From Omphiscola glabra (Eukaryota; Mollusca; Gastropoda; Lymnaeidae), in assembly GCA_964017045.1 (NCBI GenBank), contig OZ024808.1, positions 30,111,949 through 30,175,948 of the forward strand: a stretch of DNA of 64,000 nt. Reading direction: 5' to 3'. A program made the position numbers and the translations under genes. The notes below the pieces were generated by a model. The model did not search any database. It saw only the letters and a list, made by a program, of their open reading frames with translations, and was not told the origin of the DNA. Shown here piece after piece: positions 1-14,600 of this stretch (the first letter of the stretch is position 1; each line of letters opens with the position of its first letter).

Positions 1-2242
1 GACAAGACAGGCTACTGTTGATTCAGACAAGACAGGCTACTGTTGATTCAGACAAGACAGGCTATTGTTGATGCAGACAAGACAGGCTACTGTTGATTCA
101 GACAGTAGACAATATTATACCCCCCAACCGCACCAACCCGTAAAAAATAAAATAAAATTATGCCATAAAAATATTATAACACGAAGGTGATAGAAATTTC
201 AGTTCGCCAGCCGTAAGGAGTTTTTTAGCTTCATATTTTTCTTTAATTATGATATTTCTTTCTCAAGTGCAGTGATCGAATCTATTGATTTGTTGTTCGA
301 CCCATTCAACAGACTATCTTCACTTTGCATAACGAAGGGCTTTGTGCATGTATGAAAAAAAAAGATAGTTCGATCAGTCCATTCATTATCCACCTTGCCC
401 GTGTTAGTTCGCTGTATCAAACCTTGTCGTGTTAGTACTGTTAGTTCGTTATATCAAACTATTAAGACTCGTTCATAACTTTTGGAATCACTAAGGCTTG
501 TCATTTCCAAGACCGGAAAACGTCACATCACATTACGTAATGGTACTATTTTTAGACAATCTTTTCGTAAAACATGGCTTCTAACAATGTATTTCCGCAT
601 TTATATAGCAGTAACAAATTGTTTGTAATAATCTTTCTTAAAATACAGTTGTATACACGTTTTCGTCTAGATTAAGACCCACTACGCTGGCTCACATTAA
701 CGTAGAAATACCGAACAGCTGTTGAGAGATTGGCCTAATGGAATACCAGAATGTTTTATTAATTAATTAATATCTAAATGAGATTGGCCAGACTGTATGC
801 CCGGATGTTCTATTAACAAATTTCCAAAAAGTAAATGACAAAATCTATAGTTAAATGGAAATAGAAAATATTGTTAATATAACTTCGACCATGAAATTTT
901 AAAAATTGCTTTCGTTAATGTGTCAGAATATAGATCATATCCCATAATCCCAACTGTAGATCATATCCCAACTATAGATCATAGCCCCTGAAATCCAACT
1001 ATATTTTATTTCCCATAATCCCAAATACAGATCATATCCTCAGAATCCCAACTATATATATCATATCCCCTGAATCCCAACTATAGATCATATCCCATGA
1101 AATTCCAACTATAGATCATATCCCAGAATCTCAAATATAGATCATATCCCAAAATCCCAAACATAAATTATATCCCAGAATCCCAGTTGAGTGTAAAATG
1201 TGGAGAAGAGGGCATTTTGTTGAATATAGAAAGAAAATATGATTTTAAAACTTTGAGATTTCGGGATTCAGATTTTGCCGCTCAAGTTTTTAAATTAGTC
1301 TATTTGTAGAGAGTTACGGTAAAATGAATTTTGCCTAAAGAAAACGAGACAAAGATACATTTATTTATTGGGCCTAATATCCATACTTGATAAATATCCT
1401 ATAAATATATAGAATGAATCTTGCCGCGAGATTATGTTTTTCGAACGGTGTTCGTCACTGCAGCTCACGGGTTATTTAATCTAAAAGCATTAAGGTCATG
1501 TTTTGATTTATCCGTCCAGTAGCCATTGACAAGAGTTGGACGTTTATAACAGGCCTTGGCAGAGTATGGGTTAAATAATAATAGACATTGACAGATTGTG
1601 ACATTTATAACATGCCAACCCTTTTGTGACACTCATGACGCATGCATGCAATGAAAGCTATAAAAAAAAAATAACCGTGTTACCATTTGAATGTATTTAT
1701 GGAAGAGATCATATTCGCCTTGAGGATAAGACCCTGCCTGTTGGTCTAAGTACGCCTTTGGTTTAACTGGCTCACTACTGGAAACTACATTTACTCGTAC
1801 CTATATCACACACAAAAAAAACAACTTATCAATAAACGTAAAACTAATACATTTCAACACACGTCTGTCCATTTCAACAGAAAACCACCATTACAAGTGC
1901 ACACAAAATTCACAGAACTCTCCGGGGAATTTCGGCTACATGCACTTGATCTAAAAGCTACACGTGAGAACAATTTTTGTGTGGCTAGAACTGAAAGTTC
2001 AAGCGCAAAGGTCAATGAGTCATCATTGTTGCCAGCTAAGACCTGCAGGCAGGGATGTTTCCGCGTCTATTAATATAAAAATTTATCTGATTCCTTTTCA
2101 CAACAGAAACATCGCCTGCTGGTGTAGGACAATGACATAATCTGGATTGTTCCAAAAGACGAGTGCGATAAAGAAAATGACAAGCTAAGCCCAGGCCATC
2201 GATACACCTATTAACACATGTTCAGCGGTGCTTGTGTATAGG
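1..2242. other. Upstream region of the RPTP gene
   Basis: Positions 1-105 hold a 25-bp repeat (gacaagacaggctactgttg core, about four copies). Positions 940-1190 hold degenerate 26-35 bp repeats with the core atagatcatatccc. I see no gene in 110-940 or 1200-2242; the promoter and 5' UTR of the RPTP gene should lie near the right end but no core element can be named with confidence. Confidence 0.6.
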
Positions 2243-2312
2243 ATGAAACCTCAAGTTGCCTGTGTAGTGTTGTGTGTGGTCCTGGCCGCGTATACCTGTG
2301 TAACATCAGCAC
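2243..2312 (+). CDS. RPTP exon 1: start codon and signal peptide
   Basis: ATG at 2243 opens 23 codons: a short charged start (MKPQ), a hydrophobic Val/Leu/Ala core, and a likely cleavage site near TSA. The exon ends in phase 1 at a GTGAGT donor. No other nearby ATG gives a signal peptide that splices in phase to exon 2. The long first intron (4.7 kb) follows. Confidence 0.75.
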
Positions 2313-2561
2313 GTGAGTAACCAATGGCAACCTTGTAGTTGTAGATGTCCAATTACTGGTGTAGTGCGTGTGTGTGTTTGTCCTTGTGTACCTTGCATGA
2401 GTTAGTATAAAGATAATGGAAGTGCAAAAAGGGGCTAGACAAAAGGAAGAGAGATGACCAGATGACAGAAGATAATAATCAATAAATGCAGAGAGGGAAC
2501 TCTAAGGTAGGAGATAAGAAACAAGGCTGTATAAAGAGACTGAGTCATATAAACATGCTTA

Positions 2562-2606
<45 letters not shown>

Positions 2607-5600
2607 AAAGAGAGGGGAAGGAAGTGATAGAGAACGATAACAAGAGATATTACAGTAATTGCCTAGAAAGAGCCCCTCCCACACAGGCTGTACGTTTGCC
2701 TAGAAAGAGCCCCTCCCACACAGGCTGTACGGTTGCCAAGAAAGAGTCGCTCCCACACAGGCTGTACGGTTGCCTAGAAACAGCCCCTCCCACACAGGCT
2801 GTACGATTGCCTAGAAAGAGCCCCTCCCACACAGGCTGTACTGTTGCCTAGAAAGAGTCGCTCCCACACAGGCTGTACGGTTGCCTAGAAACAGCCCCTC
2901 CCACACAGGCTGTACGATTGCCTAGAAAGAGCCCCTCCCACACAGGCTGTACGGTTGCCTAGAAACAGCCCCCCATTAGCGGCAACATGTCATCGTATCC
3001 ATTAGCGGCAACATGTCATCGTATCCATTAGCGGCAACATGTCATCGTATCCATTAGCGGCAACATGTCATCATATCCATTAACAGCAAAATGTCATCAT
3101 ATCCATTAACGGAAACAAGTCATCATATCCATTGACACCACCCATCACCCCCTTTATATATACACACAGATACAGGGATTAAACACTGTGATGGGTGGCC
3201 GAGCGGTATAAACTAAGTAATTTCCGAGCTAGTGCCAAAATGCCAAGACAAGGAAATACATCACAAGCTTCCCGAGATGAGACACGTTAACCTTGGATAT
3301 AATGTATACAAAGGGGTTAACCCCTGTTGTAGTCGTTATTACTGTATCTTATAAAATTGTTTAACCCCGTCTGTAGTCTGTATGATTGTATCTTACACAG
3401 TGGTTAAACCATGCTGTTCTTTAGTCTATATGATTGTATCTATCACAGTGGTTAACCCCTGGTGTAGTCTGTATGATTGAATCTCTACTCATAGGTTAAT
3501 CCCTTGTGTAGCATGTATGATTGTATCTTAGAGTATCTATACAAAGTGGTTAAACCATGTTGTAGTCTGTATGATTGTATCTATACAAAGTGGTTAACCA
3601 CTGCTGTAGTCTGCATGATATATACACTGTGTTTAAAGAATATTTATAATTTTGCATATTGACGTTACGTCATCGTCATGGCACGCACACTTATTTTTCA
3701 TCTTTTAAAAAATAGTCTCAAAACAAATTCTTACCGATCTACTCCTCCAAAATTAGAGGAGCATTCGTTATGATTAAATTGCATAAAACTTAAGGCCGAG
3801 CCTACTTCATGACATTTCATAATTTATTATTTTTTGGTTGGGCCCCGTAACGCTTACATAATCTTCGTTGTCCGCGGATTAAGAGTGGACTATTTTTTTG
3901 TTTGAAAGCCACTAGAGTAAGAATATATTATGTTATAAAATGTTATATGAAAATACTTAAGCGTAATAATATACTGAAGCATTGGATTGTTAAGTTGAAC
4001 ACCACACTCTTACCCCTACGCTCACAGAGGCAGTGGCGTAGGCAGCGATGTGGAGCGGGTCGTTTGTCTCGGGTGGCATTTTTTAAACCTTTATATGTAG
4101 GGGTGTCATTTTCGCCCAAATGCAGAGTATTTTTGGTGTTTTTTGTGCGTATGGGGGCGGCAAAAATCCTTACTCACTCTGTGCAATACGTAACCTAGTT
4201 ACGCCACTGCACGGAAGGAATTTTGTTGTTTATTAAAACAAAAATAGTATGTGTATCATCCATAAATGACGTCACGCGTCTAGAGGAAAAATAAAAGGGC
4301 AAAGGTGTTACAGATTTGTGACGATATGTTTTGACAAGGTAATAATTTATAAGGGTGTCTAAATGTTGTGAGATATTTATGACCATGTGGGGGGGGGGGG
4401 TGTAAAAATAAACGGGCAAAAAAGCGTGACGTCATTTTTTTTAATGGCGCCAACCAACAGAGAGCACACAGTCAGGCAACACAAAAAGTTGACTAAGAGT
4501 CATAAATTACATAAATGAATACTATTTTAATATTTAAGTCTCTAGTCTATTACACTGTTATTATTATGATGTATATTTAATTTTTTTTGACGTTGTACTA
4601 ACTTAATTTCCACTGTTGTTCAAGGGAAAATATTGTGATGGACTGTTTTTTCTCTACCCTTTTCATCTTTTTGTATGCTGATCTTTTCCAAATCATGTAA
4701 CGAAAGTTTATTAACGAAGATACCCGAAGGAACCGAACAGTTTTTCCCTCGATAGAAGATTTATTTGAGGGCAGAGTTACCAACCTTAAAGCCAGACTCA
4801 CGAAACCTTGGAAAAATTTGACTTGAGGGAAAATTATAGAAAATTCATTAAAAAAAAAAAAGGTAAATTTTGAGAGATGGGACCGCGTTTTTTACCATGG
4901 CCGCCATCTTGGTTGACACGACCCGTAAAATTAAGAATAAAACCTTTTAAAAATAATGAAAACATTTCCTAAATGTATGCCTAACCTGAGCCTGAACCCT
5001 AAATTATCTATCCCTAGGCCTAGACTAATCCTAACCTGAACCCTAAAGTCATTAGCTACATAACAAAACACGCAAATGACGTCGTGACCCCATCTTTCAA
5101 AATTAGCCACAAAAAAAAAACCAAGGGATAAAACGTGAGAAAAAAACAACGTCAACGTTAAAATATTTTTTTTTGTACAGAAAAAAAGTTTGTTTCACTA
5201 CTTTGCAATTTTGAAATCTTGCGATGTTGGTTGTAATTTTTTAATGCCACTCAAAAAATCTTCTTAAATTAAAGTTATAATTGTATTAAAAAGTAAGAAA
5301 TGTAAGAATTTGAAAAAAAAAAGGATTTCATCCACATGTTTTGAATGACAGTGCCGACACTCTCAATTCACAATAATAAATCTTGTAAATTAGCATGAAG
5401 CCGTCAAATCATAAATGTCACACAATTGGCCAATAAACACTAAGACGTAAGCGGTTGAATGATTCGATTAGGTGTGCTTATTGTAGCTCATTCTTCATTG
5501 TTTGTCAGATTAATCATTTTTATTTTTATTTATGTTTTCAAGAGTGCATGCAGATTGCAGAACTATATATTTTGTTCTATTTCCACTACTTAATTTTTTT

Positions 5601-8600
5601 TTATGTGTGTCTATCATCCAAGATCAATTCCATAAGATGAGATACAAAAAAAATATTTTAGTACTGAAGGTGTGGTCACTCTCACCTCACATGCTCCAAC
5701 CGATAACCTTAAATAACTGTAGATATTACATCACATAACAACTGAGTTATAGCATGAACTAAAAATGTAGTTAGATTTTATCATCAAGTTGATATATTAT
5801 AAGATAGCCCACATTAAAGTTGTCCCCTTTCCCTTATGCCTTTTATCCCACCTTGGGGCATAAGCTGTCTTCAAGAATTTTCCATTCACCTGAATCCTGT
5901 GCCTTCCTTTCCAGATTCTTCCAGGTGTATCCCATACTTAATGTGTCTGTTTATGGCTCATGTCTCCATGTATTCTTTGGCCTTGCTCTCTTACTTTTTC
6001 CTTGCCGATTCCATGTTAGGGATTGTCTTACAAAGAGTGTACCCTATCTATCTTCATCTTTTTTTTATGCTGTCTTCAGCAATAGGCTCTTGGTATGTCC
6101 TATAAAGTAAGTCTTTGTTGTTAATGATGTTTGGCCATTTTATGGTCAGAATCTTTCTAAGGCAAGTGTTTTTGAAGGTCTGTACTTTCAGCATGATGTT
6201 TGCTGTTGTTCTCCAAGCATCAGCTCCATAAAGTAGCACTGATTTGATTTGACTTCTTTGTTGAAAGAGATAACTTAAGTTTGTAGAGTCAACCCACTTG
6301 ATTTTCATATTTTCTTTAACAGCACAAATTCTGACCTAGTCTTTCCAATTCTATCTGACACCAGCTTCTGATCCACCATTTACACCAATGGTGCTGCCCA
6401 AGTAGGTGAAGGCCTCCACCTCCAACAGTGCATATCCTGCCAAGGAGATGTGTTCTGGTTTGCTGAGTTTATCCTCATGATCTCTGTCTAGCTTCTATTT
6501 ATGTTGAGACCGAGCTGTGCTGAAATAGTGGCTACATCTCTTGTCTTTTTTTCTGCATTATTTGTGAGACAGATATTATGCATAATAAATACTATTTATC
6601 GGATGGCATGAAATTTGATTGGCAAATATGATGTTATCAAGGCAATGTAGAGGAATTTTGGGACCAGAGCAAATCCTAATTTCAGGTCCCCACAAATTTC
6701 AAAATCATTGTACCAAATGTAATTTTTGTTTTTTTAAATCTACCTTTTTTTGAGGACCCCATACGGACAGTAATTTACTCAGTTGCCTCAACCTGTGCAT
6801 GGCCCTGGATGAAAAGCATCAATAGCTTAAAAATAAGCATATCCTATTTGACCCATATTTCATCCAGACATCTCTAGGTCTGTAAATAAACTGGTCCACA
6901 AAAAATACAAGTTTGCATTTTTTTAAACTTTGTTTTGCAAAATTAAAATTAAATCCTCTTTTAACTTTTGAACTTACCACATATTGACATTTAATTTTTT
7001 TCTCTCACCTGACAGAAGTGCCACCTTGTTTGGATCCCAGTAAGAATAATTGTGCAAACACCACATACTGCTCTGAAAGACCTGATGGCAGTGTTAATTG
7101 TGTTCGTAAGTAACCTTTTTTTTAATGAATATATTTTTCACATTCATCATTACAACACTAAGATAAATTCTGTGGTACCGGTAGTTGTATAAAAACTATC
7201 ACAAAATGTGAATCCATCCACCTGAAGTGACACAGCACATCCGAAGTACCTGTACTTAGTGTATAATGGTGTTACATTAAAAGTACCTGTACTTAGTGTA
7301 TAATGGTGTTACAGTCAAAACACCTGTACTTAATGCAACATGGTACTACATTCAAAGTACCTATACTTAGTGTATAATGGTTTACATTCAAAGTACCTGC
7401 ACTTAGTGTAAAATGTTGTTACACTCAAAGTACCTGTAATTTGTGTATCATTGTGTTACATTCAAAGTATCTATACTTAGTGTATAATTGTGTTATAATC
7501 AAAGTACTTCATTTATAATGGTGTTACATTCAAAGTACCTGTACTTAGTGTATAATGGTCTGAAGTTATACAATTGTTAATTAAGTGATTAATTTTTTTT
7601 TTATATTGCTAAATATGTATTACTAGACTAATTAAGACATTTTCTCATGGGAAAAGTGCACATTACCTTTTTGTTCACTATTAATACATTAAAAACTTGT
7701 GTAAGAAAATGTTTCTTCTGACCATATGTTGTCTTTAAGCATGTGATGTTGCCTGTGCTCTTGGATGTGATGGGCCAGGGCCAGAAAGATGCACAAGTTG
7801 CCAGATTGGATATTATAGGCCACCAGGCATGGTCCAGGCATGTGTAGGTCAGTAAGTTTCAATCTAAAAATGTATTTAAAAAAAAATGTTATCAAATCTT
7901 TCATTAAGGCATACATATTTTAAAGGGTTGTTATCTATTTATTTCAATGCAATTTTTGTAAAACAACATTGGTTTGAAATAATATACATTTCAGAAGGAA
8001 AACATTGGATCATTTTATTTTGTATAGAAGCTAAATGATTTTTAGAGGCTCAGCTTTTATAAAATGGAGTGTACCTGTCCTTCATTTATTACTGATATTT
8101 GAAGATAACTAGGATACCTTACATATTTTACCTGCTAAGTAGCATGTTATCAGTTATGTGACCAGCTATTTTCTACAAAATCAACTGGTGTGCAGTCTGC
8201 ATTGTTATTCTTGTGCAAAATTTGAAAATTTTAGCTTTATTTATTGAAATTGTATACATAATACAATCAGAGAGAGAACACCTCTTTACTACAATGCTTA
8301 TCCTAAAAAATATGCATTATTGATTATTATATAGGTCAATATCATGTGTCTTCAAATCAGTTTTCATAAAACATGAATTGTCCTAAAAATCATGACTTCC
8401 CTTGGGAGACATGATGTAGCATGATATTTCCATTAAGTTAAATAAAATGTATCTGAAAATTGCCACTTTCTGACAGTGTCTTAACTGTTTATCATTATTT
8501 TCTCTGTTTATCATTAGCTTCTCTGTTTATCATTATCTTCTCTGTTTATCATTTGTTTCTCTGTTTATCAGTTTCCATCCTCTTAGTTATTAATATGAAA

Positions 8601-11600
8601 TTTGAATATACTTGTGCGAAGTTCACATATTCAGAAACAGCACACCCAAGTATTGTGTATTGATACTTTTAATGTCTAATATCTTAATGGGTAACATCAA
8701 TTAAACAGATACAAAAATAAAGTGGTTTATTTTATAAAGCTATGCCATTTTTTTAAACATGTTTTTTTTAAATCCAAGAGTGTGTAACTGGATTTTATGG
8801 GAACAACTGCTCTCTCAGGTGCCACTGCCTCAACAATGAGCTCTGTAATAAAACCAGTGGATTTTGCAATGGCTGGAAATGTGACAGAGGCTACACAGGG
8901 CTTCCTTATTGCCAGGAAAGTATGTTCGAAATGTCTGGGAAATAGCTTGAAAAAATAATTTTTTAATTGATTGCTGATAGTTTTGGTTCTGTGTATTTCT
9001 TCAAGTCCTGTCATAAACAGTTTGAGAAATAATTTATCATATAATTAAATTATTTCAATTGCGTTTTTTTTTATTTTCTAAAAAAAATAAGTTATTCAGG
9101 TATCATGAGAATTATTTGCCATTCCATAGATTTTTGACATATTTTCAAATTAAAAAGTAAATTCCTGCAGAGATATGTTTTTTTAAAAAAAAGAGTCATA
9201 TATAAATATAATATGAATGAAGCTGATACACCCATATTAGACAAATCTAAATATGTCTGACACAACCAATTTAAACAAATGTAAATATATCTGATGCACC
9301 CATATTAGATAAAAGTAAATATGTCTGATACAACTAATTTTAAAAAAAGTAAATATGTCTGATAATCCAATTTAAAAAAAAGTAAATATGTCTGATAATC
9401 CAATTTAAAAAAAGTAAATATGTCTGATAATCCAATTTAAAAAAAAGTAAATATGTCTGATAATCCAATTAAAAAAAAAGTAAATATGTCTGATAATCCA
9501 ATTTAAAAAAAAGTAAATATGTCTGATAATCCAATTTAAAAAAAAGTAAATATGTCTGATAATCCAATTTAAAAAAAAAGTAAATATGTCTGATAATCCA
9601 ATTTAAACAAAAGTAAATATGTCTGATAATCCAATTTAAAAAAAAGTAAATATGTCTGATAATCCAATTTAAACAAAAGTAAATATGTATGACACACCCA
9701 TTAAAAAAATGTAAATGACCTTATCATTCTAGCATGTGCTGTCAACACCTTTGGCCTAGACTGTCTGAATCATTGTCACTGTCCACCCAATGATAGCTGC
9801 AGCATAGTCAATGGAGATTGTAGCAGTGGTCGCTGTGACCCAGACTGGGGAGGTTCTGGATGCCAAAAAAGTAAATTTATCTAAAATAAAAATATTATTT
9901 AATGTAAAGGTATAACTTGATAGGTATGTTATGATTATTTCATAGGTATGTTATAATATTTCATAGGTATGTTATGATTATTTCATAGGTATGTTATGAT
10001 TATTTCATAGGTATGTTATGATTATTTCATAGGTATGTTATGATTATTTCATAGGTATGTTATGATTATTTCATAGGTATGTTATGATTATTTCATATGT
10101 ATGTTATGATTATTTCATAAGTTATGTTATGATTATTTCATAGGTATGTTATGATTATTTCATAGGTATGTTATGATTATTTCATAGGTATGTTATGATT
10201 ATTTCATAGGTATGTTATGATTATTTCATAGGTATGTTATGATTATTCCATAAGTTATGTTATGATTATTTCATAGGTATGTTATGATTATTTCATAGGT
10301 ATGTTATGATTATTTCATAGGTATGTTATGATTATTTCATAGGTATGTTATGATTATTTCATAGGTATGTTATGATTATTTCATAAGTTATGTTATGATT
10401 ATTTCATAGGTATGTTATGATTATTTCATAGGTATGTTATGATTATTTCATAGGTATGTTATGATTATTTCATAGGTATGTTATGATTATTTCATAGGTA
10501 TGTTATGATTATTTCATAGGTATGTTATGATTATTTCATATCTTTGTCAAATTTGAATGGGAAGGGGTTTGTCTAGATAAAAATAAAATGAAACTTAATG
10601 TGTCAAAAGGCGTATACAGAGTATGTGAGACACTCAGCGTATGGGAGCCAATCAAAGTATGTGTGTCTCAGGGAGTATACAGAGTATGTGAGACACTCAG
10701 CGTATGGGAGCCAATCAAAGTATGTGTGTCTAAGGGAGTATACAGAGTATGTGAGACACTCATCGTATGGGAGACAATCAAAGTATGTGTGTCTCAGGGA
10801 GTGTACAGAGTAATTTGTTATCTGTCTACTTGGGTTATAGGACTAAGAAAGCAAGAAAAAATACTAAGTCAATGTACGACTCTTGTTCAGTAAATGTGTT
10901 TCTTCTTAAAATTATTCTAAGTGCATTCCTAGAAAGTGAAGCACTGCAATATTATTCTCCAGCAAGTTAGCTCATTATGGTGTGTAAATTAGTATGTGTG
11001 TGTTTTTTAAGCATGAGAATCACACATTAATTTGTCATAAAGTCTTAGCCTTACTTATTTCTCATAATTATTATGCTCTTCCAGAAATATTTTATTCAAT
11101 GTAAATAAAAAAAAAAGTCCTTTTCAATCATTGCGCTAAAAATCAGCTTTTTCCCTCTGAACAAAAACTTAATATGACTGATGGAATTAGTGAAGTTATA
11201 TCTTTGGATTTTTGTGAAGGGATCCAAGATTTAGATTTATTCTTTAAATATACATTATAGATTTGCATAATATGTTTTGTGAGAATAGAATTATAAACTT
11301 ACACACATCAGAGCTGATTACACTATCAAAGTGCCCCCCTTCCCCCACCCAAATAAAGGGGCTAATATGTCTATGTACTATCGGTAATCAAGATCAAAGT
11401 GAAGATTTTAAAGAGCTTTGCATGATGATGTAATAAGAATGTTTAAATGAGTTGAATGCTTCAAGATTGTTGTTTTGGGACATGTATTATTGGGACATAT
11501 ATTATTGGGACATGTATTATTGGGCCATGTATTATTGGGTCATGTATTATTGGGCCATGTATTATTGGGCCATGTATTATTGGGCCATGTATAATTCGGA

Positions 11601-14600
11601 CATGTATTATTGGGCCATGTATTATTGGGACATGTATTATTGGGACATGTATTATTGGGACATGTATTATTTTTAAGGATTATAATACATTTAAAGTTCT
11701 GCAACAATGGTAGATAAATGTGGAACAAACAAGATAAGTTTAGGCTTGAAAAGAAAAAGATAGGACAGTCAGATGGACTTTGGGCAGGATGCATTCTTCA
11801 GCAGACAATACAAATTAAGAAACAACAGATACTTTAAATTAAAAAATAGAAACAAAAGCTTAGGTATTTTTGAAAACCTCAATAAAATCAATGTAGGTCC
11901 ATTCACAGAACAAGTGTGAACAGTTTCATTGCTCAGTGAATTTAATAATATGCAAATTCATTTTTTGAGAATGTAAGTTGAGAATGTACTCCAAAAAAAA
12001 CAACAACCCAACACTGTTAGCCTAATTTTTCAGGATTACCAAAATTGGTCCTACCACCGACCTTACTTTCAGCGGCCTGTGGAAACATCACTCTGATCTG
12101 GGATGCTTTCAACCAGTCTTTTGATATAGGAAATGTTCCAGTTGGACAGTACAAGTAAGGTTCTACTCAACCATTCAGATTATTATCATTATGTTTTATT
12201 TATTTGTGAAGAAATGTATATTACTACTTACCATACAGAAATTTGGAGTCTATGTTTTCCTTTGATATATTATTGTTTTTTTAAAAATTGCTTTTAATTT
12301 CTCTTAGTTATAGAAATGTGTAAATAGCTTAGCAACTGTTATAGAAGTTGTAGTTCTTGCTTACCTATGAAAGCTGTCAAAGTAATAGAAAACACAAGTT
12401 TCAATCCCTTTTTCAGCATTGTCCAAAAACTTAACAGCACCAACGCTTCTGCTCCATCAAGTTGGGAGACTGTGCTCAGCATTAGGGTCAGCCCAGATAA
12501 CCCCAAGAAGTATGTGGGCAGCGCCGCCAGAGGCTTGTTGCCTGATGCTGAATACAACTTCAGGATTGATGCTGTTGGAATTGAGTTTGACAAGCTGTTC
12601 ACACAGATCAGCCCGGGGACCGTCTCTGATGCATTCACAAACCCATGCACAAGTGAGTAGTTCGGAAATACAAATATTTATTTGATCATAACATTAAAAA
12701 TTACACATTTAAGGGAGACATAGGATTGGAGATTTTATATTGAACAATTTTTTTTCCTTTAATAACTTAAATGTTTTTTTTTCTGCTACATCTACACTGC
12801 ATCTCCAGTATAGTAACTAGTTTATTGCTATAATAAGACCACTATTTCTCAGATTTATTATTTGTAAAAAATGTTTGACCAGAGCCAGATTAAATTTGTT
12901 GAGGTTATGAGTTACCAAAACATGAAGACTTAACTACCACAACACATATCCACATAAGCATATCCTAATTATTGAGTCTCAAAGCATTCTTGCTGTTAGT
13001 CATAAGTGATTATGAGGCCATCTTAAAAGATCTAGTCTCAGATACATTTTGTTCTGCTTATGGGAAATTCGAAATTTACTTTTTAATGAACAACTTATTG
13101 CTTTAAATAAAACTGTGATAGTAAAATAAAAATATCTCTTGACCTTAATGTTGTACCAGTAGAGATTTTGTTATGATAGAAACCGAATCAAATATAATTT
13201 ACTGAAAATAGTGTGTAAGTGGCCGGCGGGGGGGGGAAGAGGATGGTGTTCCTGAGTTAGGAATGAAGTCTGCGCTTGATTTGAAAGAGGTCTCCTGATT
13301 TAATTCAATTTTAAAATTTTTTTACCCATCACTAAGAAAAGAAGAGGTGCTGTGTAAAATAAAAAATTGAATTAAATCTCCTGATTGAATTCAATTCTTT
13401 TCCCCAATCATTTAATTTCTTAGTCTTGTCAAGTGTAATTTATAATCTGGATTCTAAAATTATGTGTAAGATACCCCATTCCATGAAAATACTTTTATGC
13501 TAACTAAGGAGTTTGACATTCTATTATAAAAATCACGTTCATATTTTTGTTCAATAATTTCAGCCTTACCACCAAGACCAAGTACAACACCAGCATTTAT
13601 TTACTGTAAGTTGATGAATGTAATTTTTGTATTTTTTTAAAAGTCTTACTTTCTACTTGCATTTCCATCTTGTGGATGTGTGGATGGAGCATTCATTATT
13701 TTTTTGTTTACACACGTGCCATTTTTGCTCCGTCAATCATTTTCTGGTGAAGTGGTCAACTGAAAGTGTTGATCTTCTCAGTGCAACTGAGTTGTGTCAA
13801 CATCCCGTCTACTCCTGCGTGGTCAGAGGCGGGTTGGCTCTGTCACCCAAATTCTTGGTTGATCGGATCTGCTTTGCATTGAATAAACGAGTGGGTGGGC
13901 TCATATTGGGTGGGCTCATATTGGGTGGGCTCATATTGGGTGGGCTCATATTGGGTGGGCTCATATTGGGTGGGCTCATATTGGGTGGGCTCATATTGGG
14001 TGGGCTCATATTGGGTGGGCTCATGTGGGTGGGCTCATAGTGGGTGGGCTTATAGTGGGTGGGCTCATAGTGGGTGGGCTCATAGTGGGTGGGCTCACAG
14101 TGGGTGGGCTCATAGTGGGTGGGCTCATATTGGGTGGGCTCACAGTGGGTGGGCTCACAGTGGGTGGGCTCACAGTGGGTGGGCTCATAGTGGGTGGGCT
14201 CATAGTGGGTGGGCTCATAGTGGGTGGGCTCACAGTGGGTGGGCTCACAGTGGGTGGGCTCATAGTGGGTGGGCTCATAGTGGGTGGGCTCATAGTGGGA
14301 CGGCTCATATCTCATTTTTTCAGTAACAAGGTTAACATTACTGAATGATCTTAAAATGTTTCAATTTCATTTTTACCACTGATTTGAATTTCCTTTCTTT
14401 CAGCTCGAAGTGTATTTCAAAATGTCACAGTAAGAGCCGACAATGCAACTTTCATTTACATCAGTTGGAATGTACTGCCACAGTTCTCCAACTATCAGTA
14501 TGTTGTGTACATCACACGTCAGCTGTTGGGCAATGGGGACTGTGACAATGAATCTGGAACCATATCAACAGTAAGTTTAATGTGACCATGAATCTGGAAT

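Larger units (their letters stand above)
2313..7015 (+). other. RPTP intron 1
   Basis: 4.7-kb intron. It holds a GA microsatellite, 37-bp and 26-bp minisatellites, degenerate repeats at 3300-3620 (core gtggttaacccctg and gtctgtatgattgtatct), a hAT-like MITE, a possible inverted-repeat element and a LINE fragment. Nothing recognised at 3620-4030, 4210-4860, 5105-5820 and 6570-7015. Confidence 0.6.

Noticed and set aside
3187..3260. A functional tRNA gene
   Set aside because: Only an A-box-like stretch; no cloverleaf, B box or terminator.
4970..5060. Telomere-like cctaaccctaa words
   Set aside because: Irregular, few, and mixed with other sequence; not a telomeric array.
9225..9895. Intron 4 repeat words (aaaagtaaatatgtct) as another donor duplication, resembling the exon 5 donor aaaaaagtaaatttatct
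   Set aside because: The repeats lie upstream of exon 5, share only an A-rich donor-like string and contain no exon 5 coding sequence; likely chance.
13809..14348. Overlapping Gly/Pro/His-rich frames on both strands
   Set aside because: 15-bp minisatellite inside intron 8.
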